Part shown: positions 18,615-26,359 of the stretch, piece by piece | Layout: every line of letters begins with the position of its first letter | How positions within the stretch are numbered: the first letter of the stretch is position 1 | From: Ascoidea tarda (nom. inval.) | Lineage: Eukaryota; Ascomycota; Saccharomycetes; Ascoideales; Ascoideaceae | Direction of reading: 5' to 3' | Length of the DNA stretch: 26,359 bases | Assembly (NCBI GenBank): GCA_030560485.1 | Contig: JAKTTS010000192.1 | Coordinates: forward strand, 1 to 26,359 | Notes under the pieces: model-generated | Databases searched by the model: none | What the model saw: the letters and a program-made list of their open reading frames with translations, nothing else | Told to the model about the DNA's origin: nothing | Program-made: the position numbers and the translations under genes

Positions 18615-20276
18615 TTATAACTTGGGCTTGACTCTCATTTTATCGTGCAAACCACCACTTGAAACTGACAATAGCATATCATAAATGAGTTCAGTGTTGT
18701 TATTTCCTGACTCTCTGGTGCTCTTCTTGACAATTTCAGCTGATTTGATCAACACTTCTGTGATTTGAATTATATCACTCATCAACTTATCTAATAATTC
18801 CAAGTTCAAGTTGTATCTCACAACAATTCTCAAAACTTCGGTGGATTGCTCATTCTTTGGCAATGGGTAGTTTGGAACAATAAAACCTCTATTTCTTAAT
18901 AATGTGGAAACCATGGATTGAGGAATCTCTGGGTATTTCTCTTCAAATTGTTTGGAGAATTTGAAGGCAACAACAGGCAAACCTGGGTTGAATTTTTCAT
19001 TATCATCATCTAATGTTAGGTTGTCGTCAACAGATTTATCACCATGGTCAATCAAATGGCAAATGCCTCTTGGTCTGTGAATACTAGAAACACATTCAAA
19101 GTAACCTGATTCTTCTAAAAATTTGGACAATAATCTTGCATTTGACAAACAATTGTTGAATATTTTCTTATAGCCCTCTTTTCCATAGCACAAGAAGTTG
19201 AAATATTGATGGATAACTTGATAACCAGTTCTTGAGAAATTAAGGGTAAAACTTTCTTCTAATCCACCAAGATATCTTAATTGAAAGATTAATTCCTTTG
19301 GTAAATATTCTTTAGCTCTCCAAACAATCCAACCTAGACCGGCAGATGTTAAGCCAAATTTGTGACCAGAAGTGTTGATTGAATAGACTCTTGGAATTTT
19401 GAAATCCCAAATCAAGTTTGGATATACAAATGGAGAAATCATAGCACCAGAAGCACCATCAACATGAATTGGAACATTGATGCCCCTTTCCAATTCAACT
19501 CTATCCAAAATTCTAGAGATTTCATAAACATTTTCATAACCTCCAGTGTAGGTTGAACCTAAAATCACAAAGATACCAATAGTATTTTCATCAACATTTT
19601 GTTCTATTTTACTTATATCCATTAAATGTTCACTTTCTGAAGAAACGGGGATAATTCTTGCTTCAACATCAAAATATCTGGCAAATTTTTCCAAGGCGAC
19701 TTGAGCATTTGCACCCATGAGAATGTTTGGATTAACAGTGCTTTTTCCAGCAGCTTTCATTTGTTTTTGCCATCTTTTCTTAAGTGCCAAACCACCTAAC
19801 ATAATAGCTTCTGAGGAACCGGTTGTAGCTGAACCAATGACAGCACTTTCCAGAGAATCAGGAGCATGCCATAGTGAAGATAAAATCGAAATACATCTTT
19901 TATGGATATCCATTGAAATTGGATACTCATCATTATCAGCAAAATTCTTGGTGATGTTTTCTTCGATCAATTTTTTAGCTTCATCTGGAACATAAGTATT
20001 AACAAAACTGGCTAAATTCAAAGTTGGATTACCATCTAAGTCCAAATCATCATGAATCAACTGGTAAGTGATTTTGGGATGCAAGCCTTTTTCAGGCATT
20101 TCAGTTTTAGAGGCAGTAAAACTAGTTGGATTTTCTAATGAATTGACTAATTTAAGATTTTTAACACTATAAGTCTGATGAAATTGGGCAGATATTTTTT
20201 GATTTTTTTTGATGTTATTCTCCATAATCAACTTTTTGACTAATAACTCGGGATCAACATGAGCTTCGAGAGACAT
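18615..20276 (-). CDS. GAD1: Glutamate decarboxylase Gad1
   Basis: 553 aa (585 in S. cerevisiae). This PLP-dependent, group II enzyme converts glutamate to GABA, feeding the GABA shunt and oxidative-stress tolerance in the cytosol. The fold-type I aminotransferase core is complete. TTGSSEAIMLGGLALKKRW (151-169) contacts the cofactor phosphate. HVDGASG (271-277) has Asp273 for the pyridine nitrogen. Lys306 in SINTSGHKFGL is the Schiff-base lysine, and GGLEESFTLNFSR follows at about 337-349. The N-terminal part up to about residue 60 is variable. The start is the first ATG, preceded by an A-rich leader. It contains one rare CTG codon (142) in a variable position. The upstream flank is the unusually long gene-poor tract. 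Confidence 0.96.
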   Translation of the reverse strand: MSLEAHVDPELLVKKLIMENNIKKNQKISAQFHQTYSVKNLKLVNSLENPTSFTASKTEMPEKGLHPKITYQLIHDDLDLDGNPTLNLASFVNTYVPDEAKKLIEENITKNFADNDEYPISMDIHKRCISILSSLWHAPDSLESAVIGSATTGSSEAIMLGGLALKKRWQKQMKAAGKSTVNPNILMGANAQVALEKFARYFDVEARIIPVSSESEHLMDISKIEQNVDENTIGIFVILGSTYTGGYENVYEISRILDRVELERGINVPIHVDGASGAMISPFVYPNLIWDFKIPRVYSINTSGHKFGLTSAGLGWIVWRAKEYLPKELIFQLRYLGGLEESFTLNFSRTGYQVIHQYFNFLCYGKEGYKKIFNNCLSNARLLSKFLEESGYFECVSSIHRPRGICHLIDHGDKSVDDNLTLDDDNEKFNPGLPVVAFKFSKQFEEKYPEIPQSMVSTLLRNRGFIVPNYPLPKNEQSTEVLRIVVRYNLNLELLDKLMSDIIQITEVLIKSAEIVKKSTRESGNNNTELIYDMLLSVSSGGLHDKMRVKPKL

Positions 20277-20970
20277 TTTGAATTGAAATATATAAATGAA
20301 TTAGATTAAATTAAAAAACAAATTCAAAAATTGATGATGATGATGATAATGATAAAGAACTATAAACAGTAACGCAGTAGTGCTTATTGATTTGGATAGA
20401 TATCAATAATGAAGTGGATAACCAGAATCTATGATTTTCTATTATTTTATAAAAGAAAAGCCCTGGAATTCAAATGGGACTGAGCATGTATTTATATTCA
20501 TCTTTTTATCACCATATGACAATGAGATAAATATTCTGTTGTTCAGTGATTCTCTTTAACACTGGCACTCTTTTCCTTTCAATTTTCAGTTCTGTTTTTC
20601 ATTTTAACACACACCACTCACTGCTTTCAGCTCTTTGACAAAAATCGCATAGAAATTAATTTCATCATTTTAGGCAATTTTTGGTAAAAACCTATAACCA
20701 TATAATCCAGAAGCTTCCTAGAATTTCCCAGTTCATTCGGGCTCATGAATCTAATTTTGGGTTTTCAAAAAAAATAAATTTTTTAGAATTAAACATCTTA
20801 GTAACGTTTAATTATAACCAATTAGTTCCGATGAGTTGCAAAAAGAAGAACACAAGGGAATCATGTCGAATGGAGAGAAAATAACAATCTGATGTTATTT
20901 CGTAAACCTCTTTGACTTATATCAGCAAGTGGAGATATATTTGGATAAACTCTTTTAATATGTCGCAACA

Positions 20971-21052
20971 ATTCTAAATACTCTAAATATGCTAAACATT
21001 CTAAGTCCTGTAAATATTCCAAGTGGTTCCAAACATTTCCAATGTCTAAATA
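20971..21052. repeat. Degenerate 9-bp tandem repeat, about 9 units
   Basis: The core CTAAA, varying to CTAAG, GTAAAT and CCAAG/CCAAA/CCAAT, recurs at 20974, 20983, 20992, 21001, 21010 and 21019 with exact 9-bp spacing. It continues with small shifts near 21029, 21039 and 21046. It is an old, diverged minisatellite inside the GC-rich block. Because 9 is a multiple of 3, its minus-strand translation gives a Leu-periodic peptide that is probably an artefact. Confidence 0.75.
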
Positions 21053-21440
21053 ATGGGTGCTGATGGGTCTTAATGGTGGCTCATGCTGGACGAATTGTGT
21101 TTCCACGCCGACCGGCGAGAGACACCGAGGGCTAGTTCCGGTATAGACACGTGCAATGTGGTTGCAGCACGAGCTGGAATTTCTCCCAAAACCTCTACTG
21201 ATGTTGTACAGACATTGTGAGCATTCTGAGGGCAGTTTGGCCAACACCATGCCGGTGCTTCGCAGTGGACTGTGGTTTGAATTTGCAGTTCCTTAGACCA
21301 AGGGCCATTACGGTTGAACGATATACCCACTGGCTACAGCAAACCAGAAAGAATCCATGCCGGCTTAACTTCGCCGGATGTTGGTAAGGTGATTATCTCA
21401 CAAATAAACCAGATGCCTTTTAGTCTACTCACAATTTAAA

Positions 21441-21490
21441 AGTATTTTTGCAAAAACAACTCAGAAAATGAGTTATTTCGCAAAAATAGT
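21441..21490. repeat. 50-bp near-palindrome (hairpin)
   Basis: The left arm 21441-21463 and right arm 21469-21490 are near-perfect reverse complements around a GAAAA loop. The inner stem AACTCA/TGAGTT is perfect, and the outer stem ATTTTTGC/GCAAAAAT is perfect. They are joined by a short mismatched stretch. The left arm also contains the perfect palindrome TTTTTGCAAAAA (21445-21456). The hairpin marks the right edge of the GC-rich block and contains one of its flanking direct repeats. Confidence 0.8.
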
Positions 21491-23579
21491 TTCTCGCCCT
21501 GCTATTCTAGATCTCTGTGTGCAAGTGGATATAAAATTTGCTGCAATAAATTTATGATTACTAGTTTGCCCATTCAATAACAAATCGATTTTCATAGCAC
21601 ATGGTTAACAGTTGCTTAAAACCACATTATTTTTTCTTACTTTCCCATATTTTTTCGCTAAAACAGAATATTTCCAATAGAACATCTATATTTGGCAAAT
21701 TCCTAAAAATTAAATGAATATGAGAAATTAATTAACACTGAAACAAAACAAAAATATTTTTTTCTTGTGGATTCAAAATGTATCAAAATAAATGGGAAAT
21801 ACTGAATTCAATAAAAAAAAAATGGAACTATTTATCCTGCTCCATTGTACGTAATTGAAATTTGAGTTTGAAAACTATTTTTTAAACAAAATTAATAGAA
21901 ATTGTTTATCTACCAGACTGGTTAACTCATAAAACTACACTCTTTACAATTTTTGTAAACATAATTAGTAAATATAGGGATTTGTCCTATCCTGTTAACG
22001 CGTAGAGTTTTTTTAATAGTTGCCATTCATATTTATAACTTTTTTCGTGGTTGATGCTTAGAAAGTTAAACAAATATAAGATTATTAATTAATTTGAATG
22101 GGGCTAAAATAATTAGAAATTCACCCTTTTACGCACCTGAAACTAGAATATATTTCACAAAATCACTATTTTGGTTGTAATTTTAAGCCCAATTATATTT
22201 CTAAATACCAAGAAATGAATTGCTCTACCATATCTAGATAGACTCTAAACATGATTTGTTCTATTACATTTTTCTACTTTCAAAACATATAAAAACAACC
22301 AAAAACACTTCTTGCCATTTGGAATATATATAAGTATGCATGCACATAAGCAGAAATCAGCATGGCTTTTGCATATATGTAGATACAAAAACTGTAAATA
22401 TATTTTCTGTATACACAGTTCTTCTAAAGAAATTTCGCAAGCTTTTTACAATATCTACTGTCTAAACGAATAAACAAACTATTTCTTTAAACCATTGAAA
22501 AGTTTATAAAATTATTCCTTATTAAGCACAGTTACAATTTTTAAAAATCTGTTAATAAAGACTGCACATAGTCGGAGCCAGGTCGGTTGTGTGATTATCA
22601 TCAAATGGTATCAATTATATATTATCCATTAATTCAAACCATTTCATAATTATGAAGAATATCATTATCATTTTATATTATTTAATAAACAGTAGTAATT
22701 AACTATTAAAAATTTTTTTCAATACAAATTTTAGCAAAATATTTTGGAGTATCTTATTATATCTAGTTAATAAAGCAGTTTTTTAAAATAAAAACAATAT
22801 TTGAACCTGTTTGAAGTGCCTAATAAAAAAATACAAAAGCTACTGATTAATATTATCTTGCTTTTAATTCCATTTAAGCTATTTATTTTCAACTGTTTTC
22901 CTTTTACTATAATCATTTGGTTGAATTTTCTACTATATTTTCTAGTTTTGAATTTCATTAAAGCTATAAATCCACCTAATTTGATGAGAAAATCGTTTTA
23001 TAGTATGATTTCAACACAGCTAATTTAAAAATAAAAGCATTCTTAATAAAATGTATAGATTTAATTGATAATTTTTTGGAAATCAGACAGTTTCAATTGA
23101 AATAACCTCATCTTGCCATTATATTTATCCATTTTAAAATCAATATAGATTAATGCTGACTCATGTGTATTTTGCAGAATGCGTTATCTGCATACTTCTG
23201 CTAAAAAAAATATGACATGCGCATAATCTGACGTAGGAATTAATCTCAGAAATCATCGCTTTTATTGTTGGTTTATTCTTTTGCAAAATGAATAAAAATT
23301 ATTGGAAGCTAGTTGATGATCATCCATAAAACCCCTTTAGATATGTTTTTGCTATTATCTATTAGCTATTCACATGATTTGTGCATTTTTTTGATGATAG
23401 TCATCCATCAATAAAACCATCGTTTAATTATACTAAGAACGAAATAAAACAATATAAAATGCACCTATAAAAAGTGATTTTTTATTAATAAAAGATTTTT
23501 TTAAAAATATTTTTTTAAAAACATTTGCAGTTAACTTGTTTTAAAATTCTAAATTCATTAACATCCACTACAATTGACT

Positions 23580-24145
23580 AGTAAAATCAACAAATTCTTC
23601 CAACAAGAGATGAAAAAAACTGGAAATAAACAATCTAAATCTATTCTTGCCTTTATATACTAAAAATTGGTCTCTATTATGATGGCACTGACAAACCAAA
23701 AATTTCGCTAATTGGAATTTTTCTGTCAAACCTAAAATGGAAAGTAATATCAAAATAACCGGGCATTTTTTCAAGCACAAATCAATAATCAAATCAACAT
23801 AAACGATTTAAAATTAGACATTCTGAAGTATCTCACTTGAAAATATTTTAATTTATAATTTGTTAAAGATTTTTTGTCTTTTTAGTTGCAAGAAATCAAT
23901 AGCAACAAGAGCAAGCACAGATGGCATCAGTAAAAACAAATTTTTTAAATATAAAGTTGATGAATTAATAAAAAAAAAGATTTCTTTAATGAAGCTGCAT
24001 CAAAAGCACTTAATATTGTTTTGTTCAATTATATTCCAAAACGTACTATTTGTGTAAAGTTTTCTGCACTTGCTAAAGAATCAGTTTTGACTTCTAATAA
24101 AGAAAACCCGGATCAAAAAACGCTTATATTTCAAATTTCTTAAAA
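23580..24145 (+). pseudogene. Possible decayed coding sequence of unknown origin
   Basis: Several adjoining plus-strand fragments, in different frames, read as ordinary mixed-residue protein rather than the Ile/Asn/Lys-rich translation typical of AT-rich spacer. The clearest are at about 23,650-23,755 and 23,890-24,140. No fragment has a domain I recognise, and the whole is interrupted at several points. It could be an old host gene or a fossil of a mobile or virus-like element. I treat it as a fossil and cannot choose. Chance remains possible, because each fragment is short. Confidence 0.25.
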
Positions 24146-24485
24146 TTTTTAAATATTTTTCTTATTTTCTTCTTCAAGATTTCGAAGTTGTGTAATTTAT
24201 AAAAAGTTGCTTTAAATATTACAGGGGGCATTTTTAAGTTAGGTTGTACCAGATGGTATTCAACAATTTAGTTAGTTCATATGTGATTTGAATGTTTCTC
24301 AGAATAAAAGTTCATTTCTGTATTATCACTAACAAAATCCATGGCGACGGGAAAATCTGGATCATGTATAAATATGCGGGCCATCAGAGTGGAATTGGTT
24401 TTTTTCTTGAAAATTAATTTTTTTTTCAATCTTTTTTTGCTTGATTGAGAAAACAATATATAACCGTAATATCAGTAATATAGAA

Positions 24486-25158
24486 ATGACCACAGAAAAA
24501 CAAAGGTATGTTATATTTCATATTCCGGAGTATTATTTAAAGCTTGATAATAGCTAACATATTTTCTAGAAAACCAGTGATAGTAGACAAACCAATCCCA
24601 GTGGTATATGATTTGGGACATTTAGCACTTTTTGATCCAAATCCATTAGATAGCGAGAAATTGAATTCTTCTGATAATATAAAAGAAGCCCATCTTAAAG
24701 ACGTGACAAGAGACAATGTTCAGCTATTAATAAACCAATTATTATCTTTGCCCATAAAGACTACTACCGAAACATCGGGAAATTCAACTGGTCAGGATTC
24801 TACAATGACTTTACTTCAGTTACCACCTCCAACAATCGATTTACCAAGAGAAAAGAGTTTACCAAAACCCAAACCACCAACCAAATGGGAATTATTTGCT
24901 GCTAAAAAGGGTATCAATTCCAATTCAAAGAAGGGAAAGTTTGTTTATGATGAAAAAAAGGGCGAGTGGGTACCAAAATGGGGTTATAAAGGTAAAAATA
25001 AGGATTTGGACGATCAATGGTTAGTTGAAGTTGACGATAAAACTCAAAATACCAAAGATGAATTAATAGACCCAAGAAATTTAAAGAGGGCTGAAAGAAA
25101 GAAATTGATAAAGAAGAATGAGGCTCAAATGAAGAGTAATATGAAACATTCAAAATAG
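24486..25158 (+). CDS. RRS1: Ribosome biogenesis regulator Rrs1, one intron
   Basis: 202 aa from joined exons 24486-24505 and 24570-25158 (S. cerevisiae Rrs1: 203 aa). It works with Rpf2 to bring 5S rRNA, uL5 and uL18 into the pre-60S particle in the nucleolus. Splicing gives MTTEKQRKPVIVDKPIPVVYDLG, in register with the Rrs1 N-terminus. Highly conserved blocks follow: TRDNVQLLINQLLSLP (about 55-70), MTLLQLPPP, TKWELFAAKKGI, GEWVPKWGYKG, LDDQWLVEVDDK and DPRNLKRAERKKLIKKNE. The C-terminus is basic. Without the intron the frame has no ATG before the conserved core, which supports the splice. A T-rich RRPE-like stretch lies upstream near 24,406-24,430. The 5' exon is only 20 nt, as in many yeast genes. 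Confidence 0.95.
24506..24569 (+). other. RRS1 intron, 64 nt
   Basis: The donor GTATGT begins at 24506. A branch-point-like GCTAAC lies at 24553-24558, 11-12 nt before the acceptor TAG at 24567-24569. Removing the intron joins AG and A into an Arg codon and restores the Rrs1 N-terminus. It is the only intron I could support in this window, and S. cerevisiae RRS1 has none. Confidence 0.9.
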
Positions 25159-25538
25159 TTGATATTTACAAACATATTTTTTTTTAATTTTAATAATAAA
25201 ACAAATACTATCTATTAATTTTAGGATTTTCTTAAGGTTCATTATTAAAAAAGACAAAAAAACATGCCATGTATTATATATAGATATTAGGAGGAAAATA
25301 AAGTAAGTCGAATGAGAGAAAGAAAAACATAATTCAAAGGAGAGAAAGAAAAATAAATGATAATAAAACTATAAAAATCAAAACCAGTGTTATTTAAAAA
25401 CAGTAATATTTGAATGTTCAAAATTAGAAACCAAAACAGAATAAAACAAAGCAAAACAGAAAACAAAAAAGAATTAAAAGAATATATTGTAAGAAATGAA
25501 CGTTTTAAAAAGTATTTTTGTAATTCTAATATATAGTT
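25159..25538. other. Convergent RRS1-NIPA spacer
   Basis: This 380-bp spacer is purine-rich on the plus strand, with many GAGAAAGAAA and AAACA runs, and fits the 3' ends of two convergent genes. I see no gene, RNA or ordered repeat in it. Confidence 0.6.
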
Positions 25539-26359
25539 TTAATTGTGGTTTATGTCTAAATTACTTAAAACACTTCCAATAATATAGCTTCCAGTGCCTG
25601 GTATTGTTTGAGGGACAGTGAGATAACGTTCATTGATACAATTATCATCTTTTGATGTAGGTATATGAATATGATTTGTTTCTATATTTATATTTCTGAA
25701 GAAATTCGAGTTGTTATTTAATTGATTGGATGCAGATGGTGTAAGTACATCTCTTTGTAAATTGGATTCTGTAAATGCTTGGGATTGAAGGGAAATTACG
25801 TCAAAGTCTTTATGGTCAATCTCAAAATTATTGGTGCCATTTGATATTAAAAAAACACCAAAAAAAGTTAAAAGACAGCCTAGTAAAAATAACAAGTATT
25901 GATAAATAGATTTATCTCTATAATCTTTGAATAAAATAGTCGAGCAGATTAAAACCGTTATAGTGAAACAAACAAAATGCAAAGGGACTATTTTGCTAGA
26001 GCTTTCAACTCTTAGTGAGTCATTTAAATACTTGACTTGAAGAAGAGCTGTGGAAAGAAGATTTATAAGTAAATAATATACCAAAAAATTTGAAAAAATG
26101 GATTGATAATTTCTAGAAAAGCTCAATATTGTAGAAAGACACTTGGTAGATATTGCAGTATGGGAGCCAAAGATAGCAACAAGAAATAAATTTAAAAAAA
26201 CATATTGGTTCTTAAGAGACGCAGATATATTATGATATGAAAGATCTCTTCTTCTAAAGAATTTATGATTCATAATATGAACAGAAAAAAACAAGCTGAC
26301 AATCAATACCAAAGTTACAAGAAGATAAAACAAATAGGTTATTGAAAAAAATATTGAAG
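25539..26359 (-). CDS. NIPA-like membrane transporter, 5' end outside window
   Basis: The last 273 or so codons are present. The frame stays open to the window edge, so the start is missing. At least five hydrophobic segments are visible: one at the edge (FYLLVTLVLIVSLFF), then VFLNLFLVAIFGSHTAISTK, FLVYYLLINLLSTALLQVKYLNDSL, IVPLHFVCFTITVLICSTILF and YLLFLLGCLLTFFGVFLIS. The order and the motifs GSxTAxSTK, QVKYLNDSL and VP-HFVCFTI fit the NIPA (DUF803) family, in the drug/metabolite transporter superfamily. Some NIPA members transport magnesium. A roughly 100-residue polar Asn/Ser-rich tail follows and is probably cytosolic. I know of no clear S. cerevisiae orthologue, so function is inferred from family only. 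Confidence 0.75.
   Translation of the reverse strand, partial: SIFFSITYLFYLLVTLVLIVSLFFSVHIMNHKFFRRRDLSYHNISASLKNQYVFLNLFLVAIFGSHTAISTKCLSTILSFSRNYQSIFSNFLVYYLLINLLSTALLQVKYLNDSLRVESSSKIVPLHFVCFTITVLICSTILFKDYRDKSIYQYLLFLLGCLLTFFGVFLISNGTNNFEIDHKDFDVISLQSQAFTESNLQRDVLTPSASNQLNNNSNFFRNINIETNHIHIPTSKDDNCINERYLTVPQTIPGTGSYIIGSVLSNLDINHN

Larger units (their letters stand above)
20890..21490. other. GC-rich block bounded by imperfect direct repeats
   Basis: A block of clearly higher GC, highest at 21,060-21,420, sits in AT-rich DNA. It is bordered by TGATGTTATTTCGTAAA (20890-20906) and TGAGTTATTTCGCAAA (21469-21484), which differ by one base and one indel. A related inverted copy lies at about 21445-21463. 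Inside are short hairpins: CGCCG/CGGCG (21106-21117), CACC/GGTG near 21,244-21,257 and CCGGC/GCCGG (21360-21377). Open frames across it (20861-21250 and 21070-21330, minus) have no recognisable domain. The arrangement suggests a small inserted element or a structured RNA locus of unknown family. Confidence 0.45.
20277..24485. other. Long gene-poor tract between GAD1 and RRS1
   Basis: This 4.2-kb stretch has no supportable intact gene; every other spacer here is about 1 kb or less. 20,277-20,880 is the GAD1 promoter side, AT-rich with nothing specific. 20,890-21,490 is a composite GC-rich block with repeats. 21,490-23,570 is AT-rich with scattered short open frames that look like chance. A small GC-rich patch lies at 22,570-22,590. 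23,580-24,145 shows coding-like fragments. 24,150-24,485 is the RRS1 promoter side. Such a tract could be a centromere region, an insertion graveyard or a lost-gene site. I see no CDEIII-type motif and no large inverted repeats that would settle it. Confidence 0.6.

Noticed and set aside
21149-21156. CACGTG core as a centromere CDEI
   Set aside because: The flanking base does not fit RTCACRTG, and no CDEIII-like TTCCGAA motif follows at a suitable distance.
20861-21250. 129-codon minus-strand frame in the GC-rich block
   Set aside because: Much of it is the translated 9-bp repeat, overlapping frames in the same block are also open, and no domain or homologue is apparent.
21310-21400. 5S rRNA-like or RNase P-like words (CCAGAAAG, CGGCTTA, TGGTAAG)
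   Set aside because: The words occur without the correct spacing, and the rest of either RNA's conserved structure is missing.
22570-22615. GC patch with CCAGGTCGG (SRP-like) and TGGTATCA (primer-binding-site-like)
   Set aside because: The SRP helix partner GGAGCAG is absent. The second motif is only 8 bases, does not match the yeast initiator tRNA end, and has no LTR next to it that I can see.
22801-23028. 75-codon hydrophobic frame in the gene-poor tract
   Set aside because: It lacks an ATG at its proposed start. Its Ile/Leu/Phe-rich content is what T-rich spacer gives by chance.
1-26359. tRNA genes, CRISPR arrays, bacterial-type operons
   Set aside because: No paired A-box/B-box with cloverleaf potential and no spaced repeat array was found. 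The genes are eukaryotic, with individual promoters.

Overview
The window is nuclear DNA from a budding yeast (Saccharomycotina). It is AT-rich, its genes are compact and nearly intronless, and the products match Saccharomyces cerevisiae proteins closely: Msh1, Vam3, Pin2, mitochondrial bL35, Sss1, an Fsh-type hydrolase, Nma111, Rrp1, Gad1 and Rrs1. The only intron I can support is a 64-nt one with yeast-type signals near the 5' end of RRS1. CTG codons are almost absent although TTG is common. This fits lineages that reassigned or avoid CUG (CUG-Ser clades, Ascoidea-like yeasts), but no CTG falls at a column that settles the code.

Layout. 1-5,509: MSH1 (+) converges with the vacuolar syntaxin VAM3 (-). 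5,510-6,555: a VAM3/PIN2 divergent spacer of unusually high GC with two adjacent strong hairpins. 6,556-13,547: five plus-strand genes: PIN2-like, bL35m, SSS1, an FSH hydrolase and NMA111. 14,301-15,161: RRP1 (-). 16,030-18,090: an Asn-rich helical protein I do not recognise (+). 18,615-20,276: GAD1 (-). 20,277-24,485: a 4.2-kb gene-poor tract, far longer than any other spacer here. It holds a GC-rich block, a 9-bp tandem repeat, a 50-bp near-palindrome, imperfect direct repeats and possible decayed coding sequence. 24,486-25,158: RRS1 with its intron (+). 25,539 to the end: the C-terminal part of a NIPA-like membrane protein (-), cut by the window edge.

The genes are housekeeping functions without a shared pathway. 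Themes recur: mitochondria (MSH1, bL35m, perhaps a long NMA111 form), endomembranes (VAM3, SSS1, PIN2-like, NIPA-like) and 60S ribosome assembly (RRP1, RRS1). Gene order keeps three pairs that adjoin in S. cerevisiae: VAM3/PIN2, bL35m/NMA111 and SSS1/RRP1. The last two are interleaved here.

I found no convincing new multi-gene system. The points most worth a second look are the composite block at 20,890-21,490, the acidic-residue-free N-terminal extension of NMA111 with a weak first start codon, the hairpin pair before PIN2, and a 124-codon stop-free stretch without a start codon downstream of RRP1.
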